Of a DNA stretch of 64,000 bases, positions 25,142 through 37,401 are shown one piece after another. The position numbers were made by a program, and so were the translations under genes. The stretch lies in NCBI GenBank assembly GCA_036391875.1, contig DASVZA010000014.1, forward strand, positions 49,809 through 113,808, given 5' to 3'. Numbering within the stretch: the first letter of the stretch is position 1; every line of letters starts with the position of its first letter. A model generated the notes under the pieces. It saw only the letters and a list, made by a program, of their open reading frames with translations, ran no database searches and was not told the DNA's origin. Source of the stretch: Parasulfuritortus sp036391875 (GTDB lineage: Bacteria > Pseudomonadota > Gammaproteobacteria > Burkholderiales > Thiobacillaceae).

Positions 25142-25160
25142 CGAAGACTCGACCGACCGG

Positions 25161-25187
25161 TAAAGCTTTGCTGGATGTGGCCGTTAA
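25161..25187 (+). promoter_or_regulatory. Sigma-28 (FliA) promoter of flgKL
   Basis: TAAAGCTT (25161-25168), an 11 bp spacer and GCCGTTAA (25180-25187) fit the FliA consensus closely and share the -35 octamer with the flgM promoter. It lies 26 bp upstream of the flgK ATG and just after flgJ, marking flgKL as late genes. Confidence 0.85.
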
Positions 25188-25213
25188 TAAAGCCATGGGA
25201 AACGGAGATTGAA

Positions 25214-27160
25214 ATGACGACGGGCATCTTGGGTACCGCCCTGTTGGGGCTTAATGCGGCAAGGACCAGCCTCAACACGACCTCGCTGAACATATCCAAC
25301 GTGGATACGACGGGCTACCACCGCCAGATCACCATGGTGACGACGAATACCCCCATGTCGTCCTCGACCGGCAGCATCGGTACCGGGGTCAACGTGTCGA
25401 GCATCGTCCGTGCCTACAACAGCTTCCTGGAAAAGCAGGTGCTCTCGACCCAGGGGCAGGTGTCCAATTACGAAACCTATACCCAATATGCCACGCAGCT
25501 GAATTCCATCCTGGGCAGTCAGGACAGCACGCTGTCCTCGGCCATGTCCGGCTTCTTTTCCAGCGTCCAGAATCTGGCCAGCGCCAGCGACCCGACTTCG
25601 ACTGCCGCCCGCCAGAGCCTGCTTTCGGCAGCAACCACGCTGGCCAGCCAGTTCAGCAGCGTCAGCAGCAGCCTTGGCGACATCGCCACCAACGTCAATC
25701 AGCAGGTGACGTCGATTGCAGCCCAGGTCACCAACTATGCCAAGAGCATCGCCAATCTGAATCAGCAGATTGCCGCCTCGCAGGCCGGCGGCTCCGCCAA
25801 CGATACCAGCACCAATGCCCTGATGGATCAGCGCGACGCGGCGGTGTCGGCACTCAACAAGCTGGTCAACGTGACGGTGCTCGATCAGGGCCGCAGCGGC
25901 TACAACGTCTATGTCGGCAATGGCGAACCCCTGGTGGTGGGTACCCAGGTCAATGCGATGGTCGCGAGTGCCAATCCGTCCGATCCGACCCAGTTGCAGC
26001 CGGCGATCCAGATCGGCAGCAACGCCGTCGTCCTGGATTCGTCGCAAATCACCGGCGGCCAGTTGGGCGGTCTGCTTTCCTTCCGCAACGATATGCTGGT
26101 GCCGACTCAGCGGGAACTGGGCACGATCGCCTATTCGCTGGCGAGCACCATGAATTCGATCAACGCCCAGGGCTATGACCTGTATGGCGCCGCGGGAGGC
26201 AATTTCTTCAGTACGCCGACCGTACAGGACCCGATCGCCAACCTGAAAAACACCGGCAACGGCGTGCTCAGCCTCACTCTGACCGATTCGAACAAGCTCG
26301 CCAACAGCGACTACAAGCTGAGCTTCGACGGCACCAACTACACTGTGACCCGCATGTCGGACGGCACCAGCTACAGCAACTCCAGCCTTGCCGCACTCAG
26401 TTCGACGGTATCCGCCAACGAGGGCTTCAGCCTGACGTTGAACAGCGGCACGATCAAATCAGGCGATACCTACCTGATCCGGCCCACCCAATATTCGGCG
26501 GCCAGCCTCTCGGTGGCGATCACCGACGTCAACAAGATCGCGGCGGCCGGGCAGGGCGTGACCGCCTCGGCAGCGGGCGGCAATACCGGGACTGCCACTA
26601 TCAGCGGGGCCAGCCTGAGTTCCACGGTGACGCGCCCGGTCGCCAACGTGCCCATCACTTTGACCTACGCTTCGGCGACGGGCACCTTCACAGTCACCGA
26701 TTCCACGTCGGCCACCCTGGGCACCTTCAGCTACACCTCCGGCAGCCCGATCACCTTCAACGGCATCTCGGTAACCGTTACCGGCGCGCCGGCCAACGGG
26801 GACAGCTTCACGGTCACCAACTCCGGCGCCTCCGCCGGCAACAGCGACAACAGCAATGCGCTGCTAATGGCCAACCTGCAAACCCAGAAAGTGCTGTCGA
26901 ACGGCTCCAACACCCTGTCGTCCGAGTTCACCCAGTTGGTCACGCAGAACGCCACTCAGGAAAGCTCGGCTACGAGCAACCAGTCTGCCTACCAAGCCCT
27001 GAACACCCAGGCCACCTCGGCCCAGCAGTCCTTCTCGGGCGTCAACCTGGACGAGGAGGCCGCCAATCTGATCAAGTACCAGCAGGCCTACCAAGCCGCG
27101 GCCAAGGTGATGCAGGTTGCCTCGACCTTGTTCGACACCATTCTCAATTCACTCCAGTAA
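25214..27160 (+). CDS. flgK: FlgK, hook-filament junction protein 1
   Basis: The 648-residue junction protein starts at ATG 25214 with GGAG 6 bases upstream; an in-frame ATG at 25175 overlaps the promoter and is rejected. The N-terminus ILGTALLGLNAARTSLN and NISNVDTTGYHRQ is typical, and the C-terminus has GVNLDEEAANLIKYQQAYQAAAKVMQ. The middle is Ser/Thr-rich with immunoglobulin-like repeats. It is a client of FlgN and is followed by flgL after 14 bp. Confidence 0.96.
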   Translation: MTTGILGTALLGLNAARTSLNTTSLNISNVDTTGYHRQITMVTTNTPMSSSTGSIGTGVNVSSIVRAYNSFLEKQVLSTQGQVSNYETYTQYATQLNSILGSQDSTLSSAMSGFFSSVQNLASASDPTSTAARQSLLSAATTLASQFSSVSSSLGDIATNVNQQVTSIAAQVTNYAKSIANLNQQIAASQAGGSANDTSTNALMDQRDAAVSALNKLVNVTVLDQGRSGYNVYVGNGEPLVVGTQVNAMVASANPSDPTQLQPAIQIGSNAVVLDSSQITGGQLGGLLSFRNDMLVPTQRELGTIAYSLASTMNSINAQGYDLYGAAGGNFFSTPTVQDPIANLKNTGNGVLSLTLTDSNKLANSDYKLSFDGTNYTVTRMSDGTSYSNSSLAALSSTVSANEGFSLTLNSGTIKSGDTYLIRPTQYSAASLSVAITDVNKIAAAGQGVTASAAGGNTGTATISGASLSSTVTRPVANVPITLTYASATGTFTVTDSTSATLGTFSYTSGSPITFNGISVTVTGAPANGDSFTVTNSGASAGNSDNSNALLMANLQTQKVLSNGSNTLSSEFTQLVTQNATQESSATSNQSAYQALNTQATSAQQSFSGVNLDEEAANLIKYQQAYQAAAKVMQVASTLFDTILNSLQ

Positions 27161-27174
27161 TGTAGGAGGCCGCC

Positions 27175-28084
27175 ATGCGCATCAGTTCCAACAGTTTCTA
27201 TACCAGTACCTTGAGCGGCATCATGGACCAGCAAAGCGCGATCGCCAGACTCACCCAGCAGATCGCCAGCGGCAAGAAGCTGCTGAGCGCGGCGGACGAC
27301 CCCGTCGCCGCCAGCCAGATCATGTCCTTGAACGACCGGATTTCGCTGAATACCCAATATTCGACCAATCAGACCAGCATCGGCTCGGTCCAGTCGGAAG
27401 AGACGGTCGTGCTCAATCAGATGCAGTCCTACCTGCAGACCGCCCAGGCGACCCTGTCCTCGGTCAATGCCAGCACCGACCAGAACAACAAGGACAGCGC
27501 GGCCGCCACGCTGGCCAGCATCTACCAGGAGATCAAGAACCTGGCCAATTATCAGGACACCAACGGCAACTACATCTTCGCCGGCTTCAATACCACCACC
27601 CAGCCATACAGCCATAGCGCGGCCTATGGTACGGGCGCGACCACCAGTTCGGCCACCACGTACAGCGGCGACAACGGCATCCGCCAGGTGCAGGTGTCCC
27701 AGGGCGTGACGGTGCAGGCCAACGACAACCTCAATTCGGTCATGTTGAGCGGCTCCGCCTCGGACCTGCTCCAGACCCTGGATCAGACCGCGATCAACTT
27801 GAAGGCCAATACGTCGACCCTGTCGACCGATCTGCCTGCGGCCTATACCACCGTGACCAATGCGCTGACCAACCTGAAGTCCATCCAGGTTTCCCTGGCG
27901 GGGCGTCAGACGCTGGTTACCAACCAGCAGACCACGACCACGAATCTGCTGACCTCCAACCAGGACACGCTGGGCAATCTGAGCACGCTCGATCAGGCGA
28001 AGGCCATCGTCGAATTGCAGACACGGCAGACCCTGCTGCAGTCGGCGGAGAGCTCGTTCGCCACTGTGTCCAAGCTGTCGATCT

Positions 28085-28098
<14 letters not shown>
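27175..28098 (+). CDS. flgL: FlgL, hook-filament junction protein 3
   Basis: The 307-residue protein is flagellin-like: MRISSNSFYTSTLSGIMDQQSAI at the start with KKLLSAADDPVAASQIM, and a C-terminal helix with AIVELQTRQTLLQSAESSF. It joins FlgK to the filament. The last 14 bases overlap the 3' end of the convergent mfd gene, and no terminator is visible. No flagellin gene is in the window. Confidence 0.95.
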
Positions 28099-31504
<3,406 letters not shown>

Positions 31505-31590
31505 GGAAGGCGCGACGGATGAAAAAAACGCGACGCCGGGCTCAGCGGCCCGCCATCACATTGCCATTGTCGCCTGTTGCGCCCTTCCGG

Positions 31591-32535
31591 TCACGCACTC
31601 AATGCGGTTTGCCGCTTCTCCATCATCGCTTCCAGGATCGGACCGCAGATCACCGACAATGCCAGGCGCAGTTCGCCGCCCGGCACCACCAGCGTGCTGT
31701 GGCGGGTCATGCGTGAGCCGGGCAGCTTGGACAACAGGTTCGGGAAGTCGTAACGCTTGCGATCGCGGAAGTGGATCACCAGGGCGGACTCGTCCGGGGT
31801 CGGCACGTCCCGGGCGATGAACGGGTTCGAGGTGTCGACCAGGGGCACGCGCTGGATGTTGATGTCGGTCAGGCCGAACTGCGGCACGATGTAATGCAGA
31901 TAGTCGTCCATCCGGCGCAGGATGGTTTCGACGCTTTCCTCCTGCGTGCAGTGGTGCTTGTCGCAGTCGCGATGGATCTTCTGGATCCACTCCAGGTTGA
32001 CAGCCGGCACGATGCCGATCAGCAGGTCGACGTGCTGGGCGACGTTGATGCCGACCGCGTTCTTGCGCCGATCGACGTCGGGCGGGAAGTCGGCGTTTTC
32101 CTGGCGCCGGGTCCAGGTGTCGGCCTTGACGCCGCCGTGCTGGCCTTCGTACAGCAGGATGTCGCTGCCGGAGGGCAAGGGGCTCCAAGGGGTAAATTCG
32201 CCGACCGGTACGCCCAACTCCTGGGCATGGGATTCGTTGTGGGCATAGGCGCGCAGGATGCCGCTGCCGGTTTCGGCGTAGGTCCTGAACAGGGCTTCCA
32301 GTTCGGCGATGTGGTTGCATTCCGGGCCGAACCACGACAGGTGCCGGCCGCTGCTGCGGGCCTCCTGCAGCAGGGCGTTGAACTGGCGCTCGGTGTAGCG
32401 CCGAAACGAATCGCCGTGGACCAGCGCCGGCTTGATATCGAGCCGGCGACAGATGTCCTTGAAGGCGTGGCGCACCGTGGACAGCCCGGCTCCTGCCGAG
32501 CCGGTCACGGCGACAATCGGATGTTTTACGGACAT
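31591..32535 (-). CDS. Phosphoribulokinase-family protein, divergent at substrate-binding positions
   Basis: The 314-residue protein aligns along its length with class I bacterial phosphoribulokinase, which makes ribulose-1,5-bisphosphate for the Calvin cycle. Present are a P-loop (residues 12-20, GSAGAGLST), the Asp42 equivalent of the catalytic base, EGQHGG, NLEWIQKIHRD (Lys186, Arg189, Asp190), and VDTSNPFIARD. Compared from memory with the Rhodobacter enzyme, P-loop Thr18 is Leu, His45 is Arg, Arg49 is Glu and Arg173 is His194. About 20 extra residues lie near 138-160. It may be an authentic enzyme with shifted residues or a paralogue with another substrate. It is downstream of a YihY gene and upstream of mfd; no other Calvin-cycle gene is seen. 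Confidence 0.8.
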   Translation of the reverse strand: MSVKHPIVAVTGSAGAGLSTVRHAFKDICRRLDIKPALVHGDSFRRYTERQFNALLQEARSSGRHLSWFGPECNHIAELEALFRTYAETGSGILRAYAHNESHAQELGVPVGEFTPWSPLPSGSDILLYEGQHGGVKADTWTRRQENADFPPDVDRRKNAVGINVAQHVDLLIGIVPAVNLEWIQKIHRDCDKHHCTQEESVETILRRMDDYLHYIVPQFGLTDINIQRVPLVDTSNPFIARDVPTPDESALVIHFRDRKRYDFPNLLSKLPGSRMTRHSTLVVPGGELRLALSVICGPILEAMMEKRQTALSA

Positions 32536-32602
32536 TGGCGTACTCCCCCAGCACGTCTAGGTCGGACGGCTAGTGTAGCGTCACCGGCGCGGATGGGGAA
32601 TA

Positions 32603-33865
32603 TCACAGCGCTGTCGACTGGTTCATGCGTTGCAGGCGCTGGCAGAGTGAGGCGATGATCCGGCGCGAGAGCGGCGCCGAGAATTGCATCAATTCCTCCA
32701 GCATGGCGGGCGGCAGGAGCAGTGCCGTCGTCTCGGTTCTGGCCACCACGGTGGCGGTGCGCTTTTCCTTGAGCAGGTAGGCCATTTCGCCGAACAACTC
32801 GCCGGCACCGAGTTCGCCCAGCCTGTGGCGCTGGCCGTCGAACGACTTGAACAATTCGACCTGGCCGGAATAGAGGAAGAACGCCTCCTGGCCAGCATCT
32901 CCTTCCTGGATCAACTCCTCGCCCGGCGCATAGTTCCGGCCATACTTGGCCAGCAAACGGTCGGCACGGCCGAAGACCAGCGCTTCCAGCCGGCTGCCGC
33001 CCGGGCTGTCGACATCGAGAAAGAGTTTTTCCAGCGCGGCCACGTCCACCTTGCCCAGTGCCTGCAGGCATTGGGCCCAGAAATAGAAGACCAGGCTGGC
33101 GAAATAGCTGCCGATCAGGATGAATACCACGCCGCCCAGCGCGCCATACAGGCTGCGGTATTTTTCGATATGGAAGAACGATTCGAAACCGGCGAACAAG
33201 GCCGCCAGGCTCAAGGCGCAGAACAGGGCCAGCAGCATGGCGAGGCGGGCTCGAGGCGGCTTGAGCGGCAGGCGCCAGTAGGCGGCGAAGATCAGGCCCC
33301 AGATCGCGGCCAGGCTCAGAACGGTACCGGCCGATTTGAGCAGCAGCGTCCGTTCGTCGCCGAGCAGGTCGATCTCGGCCAGGAAGCTCAATACTCCCTG
33401 GCTGAGGACGGCCAGCATGACCAGCAGGAACACGGCGGGAATGATGATGAGCGGCAGCAGCCAGGAGGTCACCATGCGTCGCTTCGCCCCCTCGGGGAAA
33501 ATGACCCGGAAAGCGCTGTGGGCCGCGTTGACCAGGCCGCGCGAGGATAGGACCAGGGTCAGCAGGCCGGCGCTGCCGGCACCGACCCGGGCCGTGCTCG
33601 GGATGAAGCCCATGGCCATCAGCCGGTCCAGATGGAACTGGTCGTAGAAGGCGGCGAGCAGGATGGTCGCGAGATTCGAGTTGGCCGCGAAATGGGCCAG
33701 AAGCTGGCCCGCGTAGCTGACCAAGAGGGCCATCGGTGCCGCCGACAGCAGGAAATAGAACGAGGTCGCCGCCGCGTGGTTCTGCAGCTCGTTCTTCTTG
33801 AACAGCCGCCAGGTGGTGTAGCCGACCTGGATCAGCCAGTCGCGGAGAAGCAGTGTCTTTTGCAC
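32603..33865 (-). CDS. YihY/BrkB-family membrane protein with C-terminal cyclic-nucleotide-binding domain
   Basis: The 420-residue protein starts at a GTG with GAGG 6 bases upstream. Residues 1-285 are a YihY/BrkB-type inner-membrane protein with about six hydrophobic segments and the family motif NHAAATSFYFLLSAAPMALL. Residues about 300-415 form a cNMP-binding domain (YAPGEELIQEGDAGQEAFFLYSGQVELF in two parts, then LGAGELFGEMAYLL and RTATVVARTET). The classical YihY protein (about 290 residues) has no such domain, so this fusion may sense a cyclic nucleotide. YihY function itself is unknown; the old RNase BN name is wrong. It is divergent from the DUF1015 gene. Confidence 0.88.
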   Translation of the reverse strand: MQKTLLLRDWLIQVGYTTWRLFKKNELQNHAAATSFYFLLSAAPMALLVSYAGQLLAHFAANSNLATILLAAFYDQFHLDRLMAMGFIPSTARVGAGSAGLLTLVLSSRGLVNAAHSAFRVIFPEGAKRRMVTSWLLPLIIIPAVFLLVMLAVLSQGVLSFLAEIDLLGDERTLLLKSAGTVLSLAAIWGLIFAAYWRLPLKPPRARLAMLLALFCALSLAALFAGFESFFHIEKYRSLYGALGGVVFILIGSYFASLVFYFWAQCLQALGKVDVAALEKLFLDVDSPGGSRLEALVFGRADRLLAKYGRNYAPGEELIQEGDAGQEAFFLYSGQVELFKSFDGQRHRLGELGAGELFGEMAYLLKEKRTATVVARTETTALLLPPAMLEELMQFSAPLSRRIIASLCQRLQRMNQSTAL

Positions 33866-33990
33866 GTCGGGCCTCGGAGTGCGGGCTGGGAGCGAAAAAA
33901 TTTCTCCGTCGCATTATCCATCCAAAACCGGGTTGCAAGACAAGGCAGGTAAAATGGCGGCAAAACAACCGTTTCGAAGGAATCGACCAA

Positions 33991-35226
33991 ATGCCCCTGA
34001 TCCAGCCTTTCCCCGCTCTGCGACCCGCCCATGGCCGTGCCCAGGAGGTGATCGCACCACCTTACGACGTACTCAATACCGCCGAGGCGAGGGTGCTGGC
34101 CGAGGGCCGTCCGTGGAGCTTCCTGCATATCTCCAAGCCGGAAATCGACCTGCCGCCCGAGACCGATCCATATGCACCCGAGGTGTATGCCAAGGCGGCC
34201 GAGAACCTGCACAGGATGCTGGCCTCCGGGGTCCTGAAGCAGGACGGCAAGGCCTGCTACTACGCCTACCGGCTGATCATGGGCGAGCACGTCCAGACCG
34301 GCCTGGTCGCCGCCGCCAGCGTCGCCGAATACGACGTCAACCGTATCCGCAAGCATGAATTCACCCGTCCGGACAAGGAAGACGACCGGGTCCGCCAGGT
34401 CGAGGCGCTCAACGCCCAGACCGGCCCGGTGCTGCTGGCCTATCCCGACGCGCCCGAGGTCGACGCCATCCTGGCCGCCGCCAGCCAGGCCGCGCCCGAC
34501 GCCGATGCCGTTTCCGAATCCGGCGTCCGCCATACCCTGTGGGTGATCGACGACGAGGCGACCATCGCCCGGCTGACTGAGCTGTTCGATGCCATGCCGG
34601 CCGTCTACATCGCCGACGGCCATCACCGCTCGGCCGCCGCCAGCCGGGTCTGCGCCGCCCGCAGGGCCGCCAACCCGCAACATGCCGGCAGCGAGGCCTA
34701 CAACTATTTCCTGTCGGTGATCTTCCCCGGCCACCAGATGAAGATCCTTGATTACAACCGGGTGATCAAGGACCTGAACGGCCTCGACGAGACCGCCTTC
34801 CTGGAGAGGGTCGGCCGCTGCTTCACGGTCGAGCTGGCCGACGGCCCGGTCAAACCGGCGCAGACCGGCGAGTTCGGACTGTACCTGAACGGCGTCTGGC
34901 GCAGGCTGCGCATCCGGCCCGAACTGGTGCCCGCCGATCCGGTGCAGCGGCTCGACGTCAGCCTGCTGCAGAACAACCTGATCGCCCCGGTCCTGGGCAT
35001 CGACGATCCCAGGCGCGACAAGCGGATCGATTTCGTCGGCGGCATCCGTGGCTTGGCCGAACTGGAAAAGCGGGTCGATTCGGGCGAGATGGCCTTGGCC
35101 TTCTCCTTGCACCCCACCGGCATGGAACAGCTGATGGCAGTGGCCGACGCCAACCAGGTCATGCCGCCCAAATCAACCTGGTTCGAACCCAAGCTGGCCG
35201 ACGGCATGGCTTCGCACATGCTGTGA
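33991..35226 (+). CDS. DUF1015 family protein of unknown function
   Basis: ATG 33991, preceded by AAGGA, gives 411 residues, the usual length of the DUF1015 family. The conserved N-terminus is clear (FPALRPAHGRAQEVIAPPYDVL), as are IADGHHRSAAA near residue 207 and YNYFLSVIFPGHQMKILDYNRV near 235. No signal peptide or membrane segment is present. The biochemical function is not known. It appears monocistronic, with a 12 bp perfect hairpin right after its stop codon. Confidence 0.88.
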   Translation: MPLIQPFPALRPAHGRAQEVIAPPYDVLNTAEARVLAEGRPWSFLHISKPEIDLPPETDPYAPEVYAKAAENLHRMLASGVLKQDGKACYYAYRLIMGEHVQTGLVAAASVAEYDVNRIRKHEFTRPDKEDDRVRQVEALNAQTGPVLLAYPDAPEVDAILAAASQAAPDADAVSESGVRHTLWVIDDEATIARLTELFDAMPAVYIADGHHRSAAASRVCAARRAANPQHAGSEAYNYFLSVIFPGHQMKILDYNRVIKDLNGLDETAFLERVGRCFTVELADGPVKPAQTGEFGLYLNGVWRRLRIRPELVPADPVQRLDVSLLQNNLIAPVLGIDDPRRDKRIDFVGGIRGLAELEKRVDSGEMALAFSLHPTGMEQLMAVADANQVMPPKSTWFEPKLADGMASHML

Positions 35227-35227
35227 T

Positions 35228-35254
35228 TTTTGCCGGGGCTCGGCCCCGGCAAAA
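35228..35254 (+). terminator. Hairpin terminator after the DUF1015 gene
   Basis: TTTTGCCGGGGC (35228-35239) pairs perfectly with GCCCCGGCAAAA (35243-35254) around a 3-base loop. It begins 1 bp after the stop codon and is followed by TTATTA. It separates the DUF1015 gene from the chemotaxis cluster and could act in both directions. Confidence 0.7.
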
Positions 35255-35402
35255 TTATTAAAGTTCGATGAAAGCCTCAAGTTGCAGCGGGTCGTGCCGT
35301 AATCCTTCCCAGAAAAAACAAATGTACTAGACTGGCATTTCGGCCAGCGAATTTAAAAACAACGGGTTGGCCATGTAAGTCGCCTGTAGAGGGAAAAACA
35401 AA

Positions 35403-35768
35403 ATGAAGACTGTGCTGTGTGTGGATGATTCCACAACCGTTTTGTTGAGTCTGTCCGCGATCTTGAGCAAAGCCGGCTATGGTGTCGAAAAGGCAGCCAG
35501 CGCCGAAGAAGCGCTCGGCAAGCTGAAAGGTACGCTCAAGCCGGACCTCGTCATCACCGATCTGAACATGCCGGGCATGAATGGCATCGATTTCATCAAG
35601 CAGGTCCGGCTGCTGCCCAACCTGCGCTTCGTTCCCATCCTCTTCCTCACCACCGAATCCCAGCAGGCCAAACGTGCCGAGGCGAAAGCCGCCGGCGCCT
35701 CGGGTTGGCTGGTCAAGCCGGTCAATGGCGAAGAATTGATCAATACCATCAAGCTGGTCGTCCGCTGA
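35403..35768 (+). CDS. cheY: CheY-like chemotaxis response regulator
   Basis: The 121-residue protein is a single receiver domain with acidic pair Asp8-Asp9, phosphorylation site Asp53 (TDLNMPG), the conserved Thr in LTTES and Lys in KPV. As the first gene of the chemotaxis cluster it should be phosphorylated by the CheA below and act on the motor. GAGGG lies about 9 bases before the ATG. I found no sigma-28 or sigma-54 promoter in the 148 bp upstream; a small hairpin CTGGC-N6-GCCAG lies near 35334-35349. Confidence 0.9.
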   Translation: MKTVLCVDDSTTVLLSLSAILSKAGYGVEKAASAEEALGKLKGTLKPDLVITDLNMPGMNGIDFIKQVRLLPNLRFVPILFLTTESQQAKRAEAKAAGASGWLVKPVNGEELINTIKLVVR

Positions 35769-35775
35769 GTACATC

Positions 35776-37056
35776 ATGGCCGAACTCGCGAACCGGAAGG
35801 CATCACTGCGTGGGCAGGCGACGCTTGCCGTTGCCCTGGTTGCAGTCGCCGCCTTGGCCGTCTACCTCTTCAACGACTTTTTTCACCAGCAGATCGTGCC
35901 AGCCCTGGGCTTGTCCCGGGCGGCGGGCGACGCCATCGGCATGTTGTTGGCTGGGGCATCGGTAATCCTGGCCCAAGGACTGATTTCGTCGTATTTCAAG
36001 GATGCCCATGCCGACGACGGCCAGGCGGTCGCAGACAGTGCCAGGCGCCTGGGCTGCAAACGCGAGATCAGCGACGGCGTGGCAGCCGAACTGGAGCAGG
36101 TGAGCAAGTTCAACGATGTCGTCAGGGGGCATCTGTCCAGCGTGACCCAGGAAACCGAAAAGGCGGCCTACAACATCGTCGAGCAACTCCAGGCCATCGA
36201 CGGCGTGGTGTCCCAACTGAACAATTTCGTCAACCAGAGCAGCCTCGATTCGAGCGACATGATCGCCCGCAATGAACAGCAGATGGCCGACAACTCCAAG
36301 CTGGTGGCAGCGCTCAACAAGTACATCCACGACCGCTCGATCGAAAGCGAAAAGGACCAGGAACGTATCAACGCCGTGGTGGCCGAGGCCCAGGAACTGG
36401 AAGGCATCGTCAACCTGATCAAGAGCATCGCCGCGCAGACCAATCTGCTGGCCCTGAATGCCGCGATCGAGGCAGCGCGGGCCGGTGAGGCCGGGCGGGG
36501 TTTTGCCGTGGTGGCCGACGAGGTGCGCAAACTGTCGCAGCAGACCGGCGATGCGGTCTCCCAGATCAGCCAGGGTATCGCCGGCGTGGCGGGGACCATC
36601 GAACAGCAGTTCGAGGAAAAACTGACGCGCAGCAATACAGAGGCCGAGCAGCGCCTCCTGTCCGGCTTTGCCGATCAGTTATCCGACATGGAGCAACGCT
36701 ACGGCGCCATCGTCAAGGCGCAGAACGAGATGCTGGGTGTGATCGGCGGCAACAGCCAGAAGCTGGCCGACATGTTCGTCGACGCCATGGCCAGCGTGCA
36801 GTTCCAGGATGTCGTGCGGCAGCAACTGGAGCACGTCAGCCATGCCGTGACCCGGCTGGACAAGCACAGCCTGCAACTCGCGACGGCGTTGCGCGATCCT
36901 GAAGGCGGGGCGCTGCCGGACTCCATCACGAAACAACTGGAAGAAATGTTCGACGGCTATGTCATGGATCAGCAGCGGCAGGCGCATCAGCAGTTGCTGT
37001 CCGGACGGGCCGCACCAAATTCAGGGAGAGGTTTACCCAAGATCGAGCTGTTCTGA
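35776..37056 (+). CDS. Methyl-accepting chemotaxis protein without a large sensor domain
   Basis: The 426-residue protein has two hydrophobic segments near the N-terminus (about residues 14-33 and 50-70) joined by a short loop, so it has almost no periplasmic domain. There is no HAMP domain. The signalling tip is canonical (IAAQTNLLALNAAIEAARAGE, split across residues about 216-236, then GFAVVADEVRKL). The C-terminal half is a long coiled coil ending PKIELF. It may sense a membrane or cytoplasmic cue, or act as an accessory signalling protein. It starts 7 bp after cheY. Confidence 0.88.
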   Translation: MAELANRKASLRGQATLAVALVAVAALAVYLFNDFFHQQIVPALGLSRAAGDAIGMLLAGASVILAQGLISSYFKDAHADDGQAVADSARRLGCKREISDGVAAELEQVSKFNDVVRGHLSSVTQETEKAAYNIVEQLQAIDGVVSQLNNFVNQSSLDSSDMIARNEQQMADNSKLVAALNKYIHDRSIESEKDQERINAVVAEAQELEGIVNLIKSIAAQTNLLALNAAIEAARAGEAGRGFAVVADEVRKLSQQTGDAVSQISQGIAGVAGTIEQQFEEKLTRSNTEAEQRLLSGFADQLSDMEQRYGAIVKAQNEMLGVIGGNSQKLADMFVDAMASVQFQDVVRQQLEHVSHAVTRLDKHSLQLATALRDPEGGALPDSITKQLEEMFDGYVMDQQRQAHQQLLSGRAAPNSGRGLPKIELF

Positions 37057-37085
37057 CCGCATTCGACTCAACCGGGAGGAAGGTC

Positions 37086-37391
37086 ATGGCTGAAAGCGCG
37101 CGTCTTGTCTTGGATGGTGAGATGACCATCTACAACGCGGTCGCCACCAAGGAGAAGCTCATTGCGGCCTTGGCGACGGCGCAGGAGCTCGAACTCGACC
37201 TGGCCCAAGTCGACGAAATCGATACCGCCGGCTGCCAGTTGCTGATCCTGGCCAAGCGCGAGGCGAACCGCCTCGGCAAGTCACTGCACCTGGTTGCGCA
37301 TAGTGCGGCGGTCCTGGATGTGCTGAACTTCTACGACATCGGCGCCTTCTTTGGCGATCCGCTGGTCATTCCGGCCGGCGAAGCGGCCTGA
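37086..37391 (+). CDS. STAS-domain protein in the chemotaxis operon
   Basis: The 101-residue protein is a single STAS domain (anti-anti-sigma type): strand LDLAQVDEIDTAGCQLLILAKREA, read across residues about 37-60, and LDVLNFYDIGAFFG at the end. The usual phosphorylated serine region reads DTAG, so Thr would be the phospho-acceptor. It lies between an MCP and cheA, a position seen in other proteobacterial chemotaxis operons. Its partner kinase or anti-sigma factor is not encoded nearby. Confidence 0.82.
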   Translation: MAESARLVLDGEMTIYNAVATKEKLIAALATAQELELDLAQVDEIDTAGCQLLILAKREANRLGKSLHLVAHSAAVLDVLNFYDIGAFFGDPLVIPAGEAA

Positions 37392-37401
37392 GGAGAGGGC
37401 G

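Noticed and set aside
35259..35283. TAAAGTTC upstream of cheY as a sigma-28 -35 element
   Set aside because: No GCCGATAA-like box follows at 11 bp.
35326..35352. A possible sigma-54 site upstream of cheY (TGGCATTTCGGCC)
   Set aside because: The GG and GC pair is not at 10 bp and the site lies within a CTGGC/GCCAG hairpin, so it fails the RpoN spacing rule.
37086..37391. Anti-sigma system partner for the STAS protein
   Set aside because: No RsbW-type kinase or PP2C phosphatase is adjacent, so a stress sigma switch was not called.
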